DNA from: Acidobacteriota bacterium
Lineage (GTDB): Bacteria; Actinomycetota; Acidimicrobiia; ATN3
Direction of reading: 5' to 3'
DNA length: 36,485 nt
Assembly: GCA_003577105.1 (NCBI GenBank)
Contig: QEUQ01000021.1
Coordinates: 1-36,485, forward strand
A program made the translations under genes and the position numbers. Below the pieces are notes generated by a model. The model worked only from the letters and a program-made list of their open reading frames with translations, made no database searches and had not been told where the DNA came from. Shown here one piece after another: positions 1 through 7,955 of the stretch (positions are counted from its first letter, which is position 1; each line of letters begins with the position of its first letter).

Positions 1-686
1 GCCATTCCAGTGACCGCTCGCCTGAAGACCTCCGAGCCTTCCATCTTGAGGAAGTGCCCGCGCGACTTGATGGTCGAATCACTCGCGGGCGACTCTGCCA
101 TCCCGGCGGGCACGGTAAGCAGCTCGGTGAATCTGGCGTCGGAGAGAAGCCGACTCGAGAGGCAGCCGAGTTGTTCCTCTGTGGCCTCCAAGACCAGTGC
201 TCCTGCGCCGTCGCCAAACAAGACGCAGGTGGAACGATCTTCGTAGTCCGTGAAGCGGGTGAGACCTTCGGCCGCCACAAGCAGAAGCCTTTGCGAAACA
301 CCCGTTTGTACCAGGCTGGTCGCGGTCTGCAAGCCGTAGATGTATCCGGAGCAGCCGGCATTGAGATCCATCGCACCGGCCTGATCATTGCCCAGGCGGT
401 GCTGAAGATAATTCGCAGTGGCCGGAATCGAGCGATCGCCAGTACAGGTCGTGACGACGATCATGTCGATGTCCGCAGGGGTCAGCCCAGCACATTCCAA
501 TGCCTTCTCTGCTGCCCGTGCTCCAAACATTGATGGCGTCTCGCCGGCCGAGAGAACATGGCGCTCCTTGATGCCTGTGCGCGAGGTAATCCACTCTTCG
601 CTGGTCTCGACCATTGCCTCAAAATCGGCGTTGGTCAGTGTCTTTTCGGGCACAGCCATGCCCCATCCGGTTATGGCGGCGAACAT
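1..686 (-). CDS. fabH: 3-oxoacyl-ACP synthase III (FabH), 3' end cut by window edge
   Basis: Condensing enzyme that starts type II fatty acid synthesis by joining an acyl-CoA primer to malonyl-ACP in the cytoplasm. My translation of the minus strand from ATG at 686 gives 228 residues, about two thirds of the usual 320-330. It opens with the family-typical ITGWGMAVPEKTLTN and has EEWITSRTGIKER near residue 30-42 and DLNAGCSGY, with the catalytic Cys at residue 112, the same number as in E. coli FabH. GDGAGALVLE follows near residue 150. The catalytic His and Asn lie beyond the window. The start overlaps the fabD stop by one base (TGATG), so the two are translationally coupled. acpP and fabF would be expected next, beyond the edge. 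The identity is secure; primer preference (straight or branched) cannot be read here. Confidence 0.95.
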   Translation of the reverse strand, partial: MFAAITGWGMAVPEKTLTNADFEAMVETSEEWITSRTGIKERHVLSAGETPSMFGARAAEKALECAGLTPADIDMIVVTTCTGDRSIPATANYLQHRLGNDQAGAMDLNAGCSGYIYGLQTATSLVQTGVSQRLLLVAAEGLTRFTDYEDRSTCVLFGDGAGALVLEATEEQLGCLSSRLLSDARFTELLTVPAGMAESPASDSTIKSRGHFLKMEGSEVFRRAVTGM

Positions 687-1660
687 CAAGCTCGCACCGC
701 CGGCTGGTCCTGCTCTACAGCGGCCTCTACTGGCCCGGCAGACGCGGCAGCCTCGGCAGTCTCCAGGCGCACGATCTTTTCTCCGTCGGCGATCCGCCTG
801 ACCATGCCTGCGATCGCGTCGCCCGGGCCGAGACAGACGAGTTCATTTGCGCCGGACTCAAGGATTCCGCGGACGCATTCGGTCCATCGGACCGGCGCAG
901 TCAACTGCTCGGCTAGGAGCGCCTTGATCTCTTCGGGAGAACCGTGAGGCCTACCGGTGACATTCGACCAGACGGTGAAGGCGGGCCCCGAGACCGGAGT
1001 GGCGCTCAGGGCTGCGGCCAAACGCTTAGCAGCTGGTTCCATGTAGGGCGAGTGGAATGCACCACTGACCGAAAGTCGAATCACCCGTTTCGCGCCCACT
1101 TCTTTGCCGTGCTCGGCAAGCCAATCGAGATCGTCATTGGATCCGGCAACTACTGACTGACCTGGCGCATTTTGGTTGGCAGCCCAGATCTCGCCTCCTT
1201 GGCCGCGGCGTGATGAGCAAAGATCTTCGATTGCGCTCCAGTCCGCTCCAAGAATTGCCGACATGCCCCCAGGATTGGCCTCGCATGCCTCTGCCATGGC
1301 ACTCGCGCGCTCTGATACAAGTGCGACGGCATGAGAAAACTCAATTGCCCCAGCAGCGGCCAGCGCCGTGTACTCACCAAGGGAATGCCCTGCCGCCGCG
1401 TACACTTCACCGGTCCGCTCATGTGCCAATCGCAAGAGGCAGTAGCTCGTCACAAATATCGCGACCTGGGCATATTCGGTCTTCGCCAGCTCTTCTTCTG
1501 GACCATCGGCGCACAGTCTGAAGATGTCGGTCCCGACCGCACTAGATGCTTCGGCGAAAGTGCTCTGAGCCCATTCGTAATCGGCCAAACCGGCAGTCAT
1601 GCCAACGAAATGACTCCCCTGCCCGGGGAATAGGAGTGCCTGCCTCGTCAATCCGCTCAA
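686..1660 (-). CDS. fabD: Malonyl-CoA:ACP transacylase (FabD)
   Basis: Transfers malonyl from CoA to acyl carrier protein, supplying extender units to FabH and FabF. The 324-residue protein is normal length for the family. It begins with LLFPGQGSHFVGM (residues 9-21), has the nucleophile motif GHSLGEY with Ser at residue 93, and GAFHSPYM near residue 200 carrying the catalytic His. The start is TTG at 1660, preceded by GGAG five bases upstream; no better start is seen. The C-terminal 25 or so residues are Ala/Glu-rich and unlike the conserved core. It lies 84 bp downstream of the 2-hydroxyacid dehydrogenase gene and overlaps fabH by one base, so fabD and fabH are read as one operon. Confidence 0.95.
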   Translation of the reverse strand: MSGLTRQALLFPGQGSHFVGMTAGLADYEWAQSTFAEASSAVGTDIFRLCADGPEEELAKTEYAQVAIFVTSYCLLRLAHERTGEVYAAAGHSLGEYTALAAAGAIEFSHAVALVSERASAMAEACEANPGGMSAILGADWSAIEDLCSSRRGQGGEIWAANQNAPGQSVVAGSNDDLDWLAEHGKEVGAKRVIRLSVSGAFHSPYMEPAAKRLAAALSATPVSGPAFTVWSNVTGRPHGSPEEIKALLAEQLTAPVRWTECVRGILESGANELVCLGPGDAIAGMVRRIADGEKIVRLETAEAAASAGPVEAAVEQDQPAVRA

Positions 1661-1744
1661 GAAATCTCCGCAATCAGAAAGCGCCTCCGACCCAATCGGC
1701 AGGCGTGAGGTTACATGCGCGACCCTGCGACATCGCCGTGCGCC

Positions 1745-2722
1745 TCAGTCACTCACCACGCCATTGACCACATTGAGGGGCTCCTCACCCTTGGCCGCCC
1801 GAGCGAGATTCTCGACGGTCGCAGCCATGATTCTCCGCCTCGACTCAGCGGTCACACCGGCGATATGCGGCGAGAGGATCACGTTTTCAAGACCGAAGAG
1901 GGGGTGCCCGGAATCGGGGGGCTCCTCAGTGAAGACATCGACTGCCGCGCCACCAAGCTTGCCGGACCTAAGTGCTTCAACAAGGTCGTCTTCGACGATT
2001 ACTTCGCCACGGGCGACATTGATGAGAAAACCTGCCGATCCGATCTTGGCGAGTGCCTGTGAATCAATGAGGTTCCGAGTCTCATCGGTCAGCGGACAGT
2101 GCAGCGAAACGACGTCAGACTTCTTCAGAAGGGCGTCGAGATCGACCTCGCTCACTCCCAATTCGGACTGAACATCTTCGGATGGCGGAAACGGATCGCT
2201 GAAGAGGACCGTGCAGCCGAATCCACTGAGCCGCCTGGCGACTTCCCTTCCGATGCGTCCAAAGCCGACAATCCCCCAGGTCCGCCCGGCCAGCTCAACC
2301 CCACCTATCTCCAGCTGCGGCCAGCTGCCCTCTCGAGTCGCCTTGTCTGCTTCCCGCAGATGCTTGATCAACGCGAGTCCACTCATGACCGTGTGCTCGG
2401 CAACCGCGATGTCGTTAGCCCCGCCCGAGTTTGCGACCGGAATACCCTTTGAAGCCGCGTACTCGATGTCGATGTGCTGATATCCGGCTGACGGTTGCTG
2501 AATCAGCCGGCAGCCTTCCATGGCGTCGATGACCGCCCGATCTATTTCGAGTTCGAATGTGTAATCCCCGACAACAAGGTCCGCGCCGGCTACCGCGTCG
2601 ACAAAGGCTGTCTGCGTCCGCTCCGACGGCACCGTCACCTCTAGGTCCTCGATCCCTGCAGCCCCCAATGTCCCTTCGAAGAACTGAGGTGGCATGGGCG
2701 CGCTTGATACAACTCTGGTCAT
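1745..2722 (-). CDS. D-isomer-specific 2-hydroxyacid dehydrogenase, NAD-binding
   Basis: Cytosolic oxidoreductase of the phosphoglycerate / glycerate / formate dehydrogenase superfamily, 325 residues from ATG 2722. The frame is open 28 codons further upstream, but that stretch would overlap the preceding gene; ATG 2722 has AAGGAAG about 11 bases upstream and begins MTRVVSSAPMPPQFF. The Rossmann motif GFGRIG is at residues 153-158. The catalytic set is present: Arg238 in NVARG, Glu267 in FTEEPP and His286 in SPHIAG. There is no C-terminal ACT domain, so a full SerA-type regulated phosphoglycerate dehydrogenase is unlikely. Hydroxypyruvate or glyoxylate reductase or another 2-ketoacid reductase is possible; the substrate cannot be told from sequence. 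It sits just upstream of fabD in the same direction, but that does not prove a role in lipid synthesis. Confidence 0.9.
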   Translation of the reverse strand: MTRVVSSAPMPPQFFEGTLGAAGIEDLEVTVPSERTQTAFVDAVAGADLVVGDYTFELEIDRAVIDAMEGCRLIQQPSAGYQHIDIEYAASKGIPVANSGGANDIAVAEHTVMSGLALIKHLREADKATREGSWPQLEIGGVELAGRTWGIVGFGRIGREVARRLSGFGCTVLFSDPFPPSEDVQSELGVSEVDLDALLKKSDVVSLHCPLTDETRNLIDSQALAKIGSAGFLINVARGEVIVEDDLVEALRSGKLGGAAVDVFTEEPPDSGHPLFGLENVILSPHIAGVTAESRRRIMAATVENLARAAKGEEPLNVVNGVVSD

Positions 2723-2763
2723 CTTCGACTGGCTTCCTTGGGTTGCGGGTTGGGGGGCTGAGC

Positions 2764-3795
2764 CTAGCTCATTGCCCCCGACACCCGAACGCCACCAGTG
2801 AACCAAGGGTCGTAGGCGAAGAAGGTCGCCACTGTTGTTACCCCACCGGTTAGATTCAGAACTCGTACGTTGGGACCGCCACCGGGGCCGGCACCTACTA
2901 TCAGCTCATCTTTGGCATCAGCGTTCTTGTCAACCGATGCCACCCATACTCCGCCTGTGAACCACGGGTCGTAAACGAAGAAATTGTGCAGAACGACGCC
3001 GCCATCGCCATTGCGGAAGATCCTCACGTGAGGTCCACCGCCTGGGCCTGGACCTGTAATCACGTCGGCCTTACCGTCACCGTTGACGTCTCCCGCCGCG
3101 ACGTGGACTCCGCCACTCCAGCCTGCGTCGTATGCGAAGAAGTTGTTGATGAGTGATCCGTCGGCTCCGCTGAAGATCTTCACGTGCGGGCCCCCACCGG
3201 CTCCCGGACCGGTGATGATGTCATCGTTGCCATCACCGTTGACGTCGCCTGAGGCAACGAAGAGGCCGCCCCTCCAACCAGGGTCATAGGCGAAGAAATT
3301 GTGCAGCTCGCTCAGGTCCGTGCCACTGAACACCTTGACGTGAGCACCGCCACCCGGCCCTACTCCCGTGATGATGTCGTCGTGGCCGTCATTGTTGACG
3401 TCTCCGGATGCCACCGTGACTCCGCCTCTCCAGCCTGAGTCGTACGCGAGGAAACTGTGGAACAACCCCCCGTGAACGGGATTCTCAGCCTTGACATGAG
3501 GACCGCCGCCTGCACCCGGGCCAGTGATGAACTCGTCGAATCCATCGCCGTCAACATCGCCGGCAGCAACAAAGACCCCTCCGGAGAAACCTCCTCCGTA
3601 GGCGTTGTAGCTGCTGAAAGGGCCGCTGCCATGTACATCGAAATCACGGACATTCGGTCCTCCGCCTGGGCCGGGAGCCGTGAAGATCGTCGGCGACGGG
3701 GTGGTTGCGCTTGCTCCGGTCACGAACATCGACATCATGGCCATTACCAGCGCGGCAATCACTGCCGCACGCAAGACAAGCTTTCGCGAACCCAT
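2764..3795 (-). CDS. Secreted FG-GAP/VCBS-repeat beta-propeller-like protein
   Basis: A 343-residue exported protein. Residues 1-30 form a clear Sec signal peptide (basic MGSRKLVLR, hydrophobic AAVIAALVMAMMSMFV, cleavage after ASA). The rest is built of about six units of 52 residues. Each has GPGGGPxVK(I/V)F, then NFFAYDxGWxGGVxVASG, then a Ca-binding-type loop DVNGDGxDD. The loops start at residues 80, 132, 184, 236 and 289; the last (DKNADAKDE) has lost its Gly/Asp spacing residues. Six or seven such blades usually close into a propeller. No catalytic domain or C-terminal anchor is seen, so a surface binding or adhesion role is an inference only. It ends 41 bp before the dehydrogenase start and may share its transcript, but no functional link is evident. 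Confidence 0.85.
   Translation of the reverse strand: MGSRKLVLRAAVIAALVMAMMSMFVTGASATTPSPTIFTAPGPGGGPNVRDFDVHGSGPFSSYNAYGGGFSGGVFVAAGDVDGDGFDEFITGPGAGGGPHVKAENPVHGGLFHSFLAYDSGWRGGVTVASGDVNNDGHDDIITGVGPGGGAHVKVFSGTDLSELHNFFAYDPGWRGGLFVASGDVNGDGNDDIITGPGAGGGPHVKIFSGADGSLINNFFAYDAGWSGGVHVAAGDVNGDGKADVITGPGPGGGPHVRIFRNGDGGVVLHNFFVYDPWFTGGVWVASVDKNADAKDELIVGAGPGGGPNVRVLNLTGGVTTVATFFAYDPWFTGGVRVSGAMS
2770..3690 (-). repeat. Tandem 156-bp coding repeats in FG-GAP gene
   Basis: The Asp-rich loops recur at a constant 52-codon step, so the gene is a tandem array of about six 156-bp units. The three middle units (protein residues about 120-270) are the most alike; the terminal units have diverged. Close similarity of the middle copies suggests fairly recent duplication or ongoing recombination, and copy number could vary between strains. 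Confidence 0.75.
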
Positions 3796-3819
3796 ATTGA
3801 GCCTCCCCGCTCCTGAACT

Positions 3820-3953
3820 ACCGGCCGGCGCTTCCAGCCAAAGCTGCCGTCATATCGGCAATTTGAACGCAAACCCTAAGCCGAGGCCGGACTCGACGTG
3901 AAATTACCCTTCCGGGTTCCGTAGCATTGGGCAGTAATCCACCGGCCGGCGCT
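3820..3953. repeat. 13-bp direct repeat in divergent intergenic region
   Basis: ACCGGCCGGCGCT occurs at 3820-3832 and again at 3941-3953. Each copy contains the palindrome CCGGCCGG. The copies sit near the two ends of the non-coding stretch (3796-4023) between the divergent FG-GAP gene and the CoA-ester lyase gene. They could be paired regulator sites, but CCGGCC-rich words are common in this genome, so chance is not excluded. I see no convincing -35/-10 pair in either direction. Confidence 0.35.
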
Positions 3954-4023
3954 GACGACGCGCGCATGAATCGTGTTGCCGTACTGCGTGCCCGCCATAT
4001 CGAGAGACCAACCGGAGGTACGC

Positions 4024-4974
4024 GTGGGCGTTCTCAGAGCTCGCAGATCCTGTCTATCCGTTCCCGGATCGAGCCCGAAGATGATGGCAAAGGCACCTTC
4101 ACTCCCTGCTGACGAAGTCTTCCTGGACCTCGAAGACTCAGTTGCCCCAAAAGAGAAGGAAGCCGCCAGACCAAACGTGGTCGAGGCGCTGAAGGCAGGC
4201 GAATGGGGAAACAAGACCGTCGTAGTGCGGATCAACGCGATCGATACTCGCTTCTCATACGGAGACATCATTGAGGTTGTCTCGGGGGCAGGGGACATCA
4301 TCGATTGCGTCATGGTTCCAAAGGTCCAATCACCTGAGGAAATCAGCTTTGTTGACACCTTGCTGCGCCAGGTCGAGGAGACCGCCGGAATCGAGAAGCG
4401 CATAGGAATCGAGGCTCAGATCGAGAACGGACCGGGCCTGAAGAACATCCACGCGATCGCTAGCGCATCTGATCGCCTAGAGACTTTGATTTTCGGTCCG
4501 GGCGACATGGCGGCGGCAATGGGCATGCCGCACCTGACGGTAGGAGGAATCCAAGAGGACTACCCGGGCGATCATTGGCACTGGATTCTCATGGAGATCC
4601 TCGCCGCTGCCAGAGCCGCCGGCCTCCAGGCAATTGATGGCCCATACGCGAAGATCCGCGACCCCGAGGGCTACAGAGAAGTCGCCCGCCGATCACGAAT
4701 GCTTGGCTATGACGGAAAGTGGGTTCTCCACCCCGACCAGGTCGCGATTGCAAATGAGATTTACACGCCAGATCAGGAGTACTACGACAGGGCCGAGGCG
4801 ATCCTTGAGGCTTACGAACACGCGACTGAAGTCGAGCGAAAAGGCGCGGTCATGTTTGGCGAGGAGATGATCGATGAGGCCAGCCGGAAGATGGCCGTCG
4901 TCACTGCCGAGCAGGGTCGACGCGCCGGCCTGACCCGTCAGAAGAAACTCGAGGACTTCACCGGAGAAGCCTGA
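4024..4974 (+). CDS. HpcH/HpaI (CitE-like) CoA-ester lyase
   Basis: A 316-residue TIM-barrel lyase of the CitE / malyl-CoA lyase family, which splits or forms beta-hydroxyacyl-CoA esters using a divalent metal. The start is GTG 4024, preceded by a perfect GGAGG with a 5-base spacer; the open frame extends 17 codons further up but has no such site. Family motifs are RARRSCLSVPGSSPKM at the N terminus, FLDLEDSVAPKEKEAAR near residues 33-48, IGIEAQIENGPGL with a metal-binding-type Glu, IFGPGDMAAAMG and KWVLHPDQV. The stop overlaps the acyl-CoA dehydrogenase start (TGATG). The companion dehydrogenase and MaoC genes resemble, as I recall, the M. tuberculosis Rv2498c-Rv2499c-fadE19 group, where the lyase acts in leucine and itaconate breakdown. 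Citramalyl-CoA, HMG-CoA-type or malyl-CoA substrates are all possible. Confidence 0.88.
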   Translation: MGVLRARRSCLSVPGSSPKMMAKAPSLPADEVFLDLEDSVAPKEKEAARPNVVEALKAGEWGNKTVVVRINAIDTRFSYGDIIEVVSGAGDIIDCVMVPKVQSPEEISFVDTLLRQVEETAGIEKRIGIEAQIENGPGLKNIHAIASASDRLETLIFGPGDMAAAMGMPHLTVGGIQEDYPGDHWHWILMEILAAARAAGLQAIDGPYAKIRDPEGYREVARRSRMLGYDGKWVLHPDQVAIANEIYTPDQEYYDRAEAILEAYEHATEVERKGAVMFGEEMIDEASRKMAVVTAEQGRRAGLTRQKKLEDFTGEA

Positions 4975-6158
4975 TGTTTGAAGTCGAAGGTCTTACGGAC
5001 CTACAGGAAGAGATTGTCAGCACTGTAAGGAAGTTCGTTGACAACGAGGTGATCCCCGTCGCCGACGATCTCGAGCACGACGATGTATTTCCCGACGAAC
5101 TCGTCGACGGAATGCGCGAGATGGGCATCTTCGGCCTCACGGTGCCTGAGGAATTCGGCGGACTCGGAGAGGGAATCCTTACCTACGTTCTTGTCGTAAT
5201 GGAGCTCGCCCGCGGCTGGATGAGCCTGGCCGGCATCATCAACACCAACTTCATCGACATCTACCTCCTCAATCAGTACGGGACCGACGAGCAGAAGCAG
5301 CGCTATCTACCGCGGATCGCGGCTGGCGAAATTCGGGGAGCATTCTCCATGTCCGAGCCTGGTGTTGGATCAGACGTCGCCAACATCAAGGCGAAGGCGA
5401 TTCTTGACGGTGACTCATACAAGATCGATGGCGAGAAGATGTGGGTCACCAACGGCCTTCGAGCTGACTTCGTCACCGTGCTTACGAGGACCAATCTCGA
5501 CGCCGAGACCCCGTACAAAGGCATGAGCGTTCTCATAGTTGACAAGGAACCGGGCGTCACAGAACTGCCGGGCCTGACAGTCTCAGCGAACATCCCCAAG
5601 ATGGGATACAAGGGCGTCGAAACCACTGCTATCAACTTCGACGGGTTCGAGTGCCCGGCCGCCAATCTCCTAGGGGGCGAGGAGGGCAAAGGCTTCTATC
5701 AGATGATGGACGGCATCGAGGTCGGGCGAGTCAACGTCGCCGGCCGGGCGGTGGGCCTGGGTACGAGAGCATTTGAAGAGGCCGTCGAGTACGCGCAGGT
5801 AAGGGAGGCGTTCGGGGTTCCGATTGCCAATCACCAATCCGTCTCGAACATGATCGCCGACATGGCAACCCAGCTCACAGCGGCCAAAACCATGGTCGTC
5901 AACGCTGCTCGCAAGAAGGACGCCGGTGGCCGGGTCGACCTCGATGCGGGCATGGCCAAGCTCTTTGCCTCAGAAGCCTGCCACAAGATCGTGACAGAGT
6001 CGCTGCGGATTCACGGAGGGTACGGGTACTCGAAGGAGTACACGATAGAGCGCCTTTACCGGGATGCGCCCTTCCTGTTGATCGGCGAAGGCACAAGCGA
6101 GATCCAGAGGAACATCATCAGCCGTGCGGTTCTAAAACAGTACAAGGTGGAGACCTGA
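4974..6158 (+). CDS. Acyl-CoA dehydrogenase (FAD-dependent)
   Basis: Flavoenzyme forming a 2,3-double bond in an acyl-CoA, passing electrons to ETF. At 394 residues it has standard length and all three domains: an N-terminal helical domain, the beta domain with GAFSMSEPGVGSDVANIK (FAD/substrate loop) and GEKMWVTNG, and a C-terminal helical domain with REAFGVPIANHQ and LRIHGGYGYSKEYTIERLYRDA. The catalytic base is the Glu in IGEGTSEIQR (about residue 372), the position used by short/medium-chain and glutaryl/isobutyryl-type enzymes; in isovaleryl-CoA dehydrogenases the base is elsewhere. It overlaps the lyase and MaoC genes by one base at each end, so the three proteins are made together. Substrate chain length is not readable. 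A branched-chain or C5 dicarboxyl acyl-CoA is inferred from context. Confidence 0.93.
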   Translation: MFEVEGLTDLQEEIVSTVRKFVDNEVIPVADDLEHDDVFPDELVDGMREMGIFGLTVPEEFGGLGEGILTYVLVVMELARGWMSLAGIINTNFIDIYLLNQYGTDEQKQRYLPRIAAGEIRGAFSMSEPGVGSDVANIKAKAILDGDSYKIDGEKMWVTNGLRADFVTVLTRTNLDAETPYKGMSVLIVDKEPGVTELPGLTVSANIPKMGYKGVETTAINFDGFECPAANLLGGEEGKGFYQMMDGIEVGRVNVAGRAVGLGTRAFEEAVEYAQVREAFGVPIANHQSVSNMIADMATQLTAAKTMVVNAARKKDAGGRVDLDAGMAKLFASEACHKIVTESLRIHGGYGYSKEYTIERLYRDAPFLLIGEGTSEIQRNIISRAVLKQYKVET

Positions 6159-6655
6159 TGCAATTCGGAAGATGTCTTGAAGATTTCACTGTCGGCGACG
6201 TCTACAAGCACTGGCCCGGCAAGACGATTACCGAAGCAGACGATCACCTCTTCTGCATGATCACCATGAATCACCATCCGCTCCACACGAACCTGCACTA
6301 TGCCGAGAACGAATCACAGTTCAAGAAGAACGTCGTCGTGGGCAATCTCGTCTATTCGCTCGCCCTCGGAATGAGCGTTCCCGACGTATCAGGGCGCGCA
6401 ATCGCCAACCTAGAGATCGAGAGCCTGAAGCACCCCGCTCCCGTATTCCACGGAGACACGATCTACGCCGAGACGGAAGTGCTTGAGGTCTCCGAATCGA
6501 AATCGAAACCCGACCGCGGGATCGTCAAGGTGCACACCATCGCCTACAACCAAGGCGGAACCATCGTCTGTGAGTTCACCCGTAAGGTGATGGTGCCAAA
6601 GAGGGAGGCCTACCCCGACGATCAGCCAGGACGGCCCGAGCCTCGCAAGGCCTGA
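6158..6655 (+). CDS. MaoC-family (R)-specific enoyl-CoA hydratase
   Basis: A 165-residue single hot-dog domain protein that would add water to an enoyl-CoA made by the preceding dehydrogenase, giving the hydroxyacyl-CoA cleaved by the CitE-like lyase. The hydratase region is ITEADDHLFCMITMNHHPLH. In classic R-hydratases this motif has a catalytic Asp five residues before the His; here that place is Asn38, with His43 kept. From memory, MaoC proteins paired with CitE-like lyases share a TMN form, so this may be a subfamily trait and not loss of function. FHGDTIYAETEV and AYNQGGTIVCEFTRKVMV are typical of the fold. The gene starts on the TGATG overlap with the dehydrogenase. Its last 34 bases overlap the 3' end of convergent mtaB. 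Confidence 0.88.
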   Translation: MQFGRCLEDFTVGDVYKHWPGKTITEADDHLFCMITMNHHPLHTNLHYAENESQFKKNVVVGNLVYSLALGMSVPDVSGRAIANLEIESLKHPAPVFHGDTIYAETEVLEVSESKSKPDRGIVKVHTIAYNQGGTIVCEFTRKVMVPKREAYPDDQPGRPEPRKA

Positions 6656-7920
6656 TCGTCGATCGGGGCGGCTCGCACATGGCTGGGCATGACAGTCTCG
6701 ACTTGTAGCTCAACATACTCCCCTAGATAGCCGGCAGGACCGCTGCTCAGAACCTTCATGTAGTTGTCGGTAATGCAGTGCAATGTGGGCCGCCCAGGAT
6801 CACCTTGGCTCGCCGCACCGACCGCTTCGACCAGCGCCGTCAGGGTTTGAGGCCGTAGTGCGTGCCGCTCATGAAACCTCAACCGGAGTTCGTCTCCCAG
6901 GCGCCGGAGCTCCTGAGAACGATCCCGCTGCGCCTCCGGTCCAATTTGATCGGGCATCTCTGCAGCCTGCGTTCCGGGGCGTCGGGAATATCGAAAGACG
7001 TGAAGCTTCATGAATTCTGAAGCGCGAACCACGCGAAGCGTGTTCTCAAACGCGTCATCGCTCTCACCGGGAAAACCCACCATGACGTCTGTTGTGAGCG
7101 CGAGCCCGTCGATTCGCTCTGAAGCCATGGCCGCTCTTTTCAGAAACTGGTCGACCGTATACGGACGGCCCATAGCCCTGAGCACACGGTCATCACCTGA
7201 CTGAAGTGGGATGTGCAGATGGCGGCAGACTCGTGCTTCATTGGCAAGTAAGTCAATCAGCTCATCGGTGACGCACGACAACTCAATCGAACTCAAGCGC
7301 AACGCGACGGTCGATGGGAGCGCGCTCAATAGCTCCTTGACTAGCAGCGCAATGCCCGTCGAATCTTCGAATCCGTACTTGCCGAGATGGACTCCCGAGA
7401 GGGTGATCTCCCTGACGCCCGCCGAAGCGAGCTTTCCGGCAGCCTCCACAACATCACCGAGCGGTCGAGACGAAGGCTCTCCTCGCGTCTCGGGGACAAT
7501 GCAGTAGGTGCACAACTCGTCGCACCCCGTCTGAACCTTCAGCGTGCGTCGCACCCTGCGCTCGAGGCCGACGCTCGCTCCCGGAACCACCTTTCCGAAA
7601 AGACGATCTGCTATTTCGTCTTTGTCCTTGTTCGGAACCACCGTCGTCACGCCCGAAATCGCGCCGACTTCGTCGGGCGCTGCGACCGCGTAGCACCCTG
7701 TCACGATCACCTCGGCATCGGGATTCTCTGCGACCGCTCTGCGGATCAACCTTCTAGATGTCCTGCTCGACTCCGAGGTCACGGTGCAGGTATTGACCAC
7801 AACTACGTCGGCCGCGGACTCGACGAGGTTGGCACCCCTCGCCTGAAACGCGTCGACCAACTCGGTGCTCTCGGCCTGATTTAGCCGGCATCCCACAGTC
7901 TTGAGGAGAACAGAACTCAT
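6622..7920 (-). CDS. mtaB: tRNA t6A37 methylthiotransferase, MtaB type
   Basis: Radical-SAM enzyme that adds a methylthio group to modified A37 of tRNA. The 432-residue protein has the three-domain MiaB/MtaB plan. The N-terminal UPF0004 domain has cluster cysteines at 11 (TVGCRLNQAES), 45 (NTCTVT) and 76 (TGCYA). The radical-SAM domain has Cys133, Cys137 and Cys140 in TGCDELCTYC, plus LRLSSIE and HIPLQSGDDRVLRAMGR. A TRAM-like C-terminal region starts around residue 360. GCRLNQAES and the loop sequences fit MtaB (t6A) better than MiaB (i6A), but that call is by eye. The start is ATG 7920, with only a weak ribosome-binding site. It lies 35 bp after the BldD-like gene in the hrcA-dnaJ direction. 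Confidence 0.9.
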   Translation of the reverse strand: MSSVLLKTVGCRLNQAESTELVDAFQARGANLVESAADVVVVNTCTVTSESSRTSRRLIRRAVAENPDAEVIVTGCYAVAAPDEVGAISGVTTVVPNKDKDEIADRLFGKVVPGASVGLERRVRRTLKVQTGCDELCTYCIVPETRGEPSSRPLGDVVEAAGKLASAGVREITLSGVHLGKYGFEDSTGIALLVKELLSALPSTVALRLSSIELSCVTDELIDLLANEARVCRHLHIPLQSGDDRVLRAMGRPYTVDQFLKRAAMASERIDGLALTTDVMVGFPGESDDAFENTLRVVRASEFMKLHVFRYSRRPGTQAAEMPDQIGPEAQRDRSQELRRLGDELRLRFHERHALRPQTLTALVEAVGAASQGDPGRPTLHCITDNYMKVLSSGPAGYLGEYVELQVETVMPSHVRAAPIDDQALRGSGRPG

Positions 7921-7955
7921 CTTGGCGCTACGAAAAGACGCCGGACCTGCCGGCC

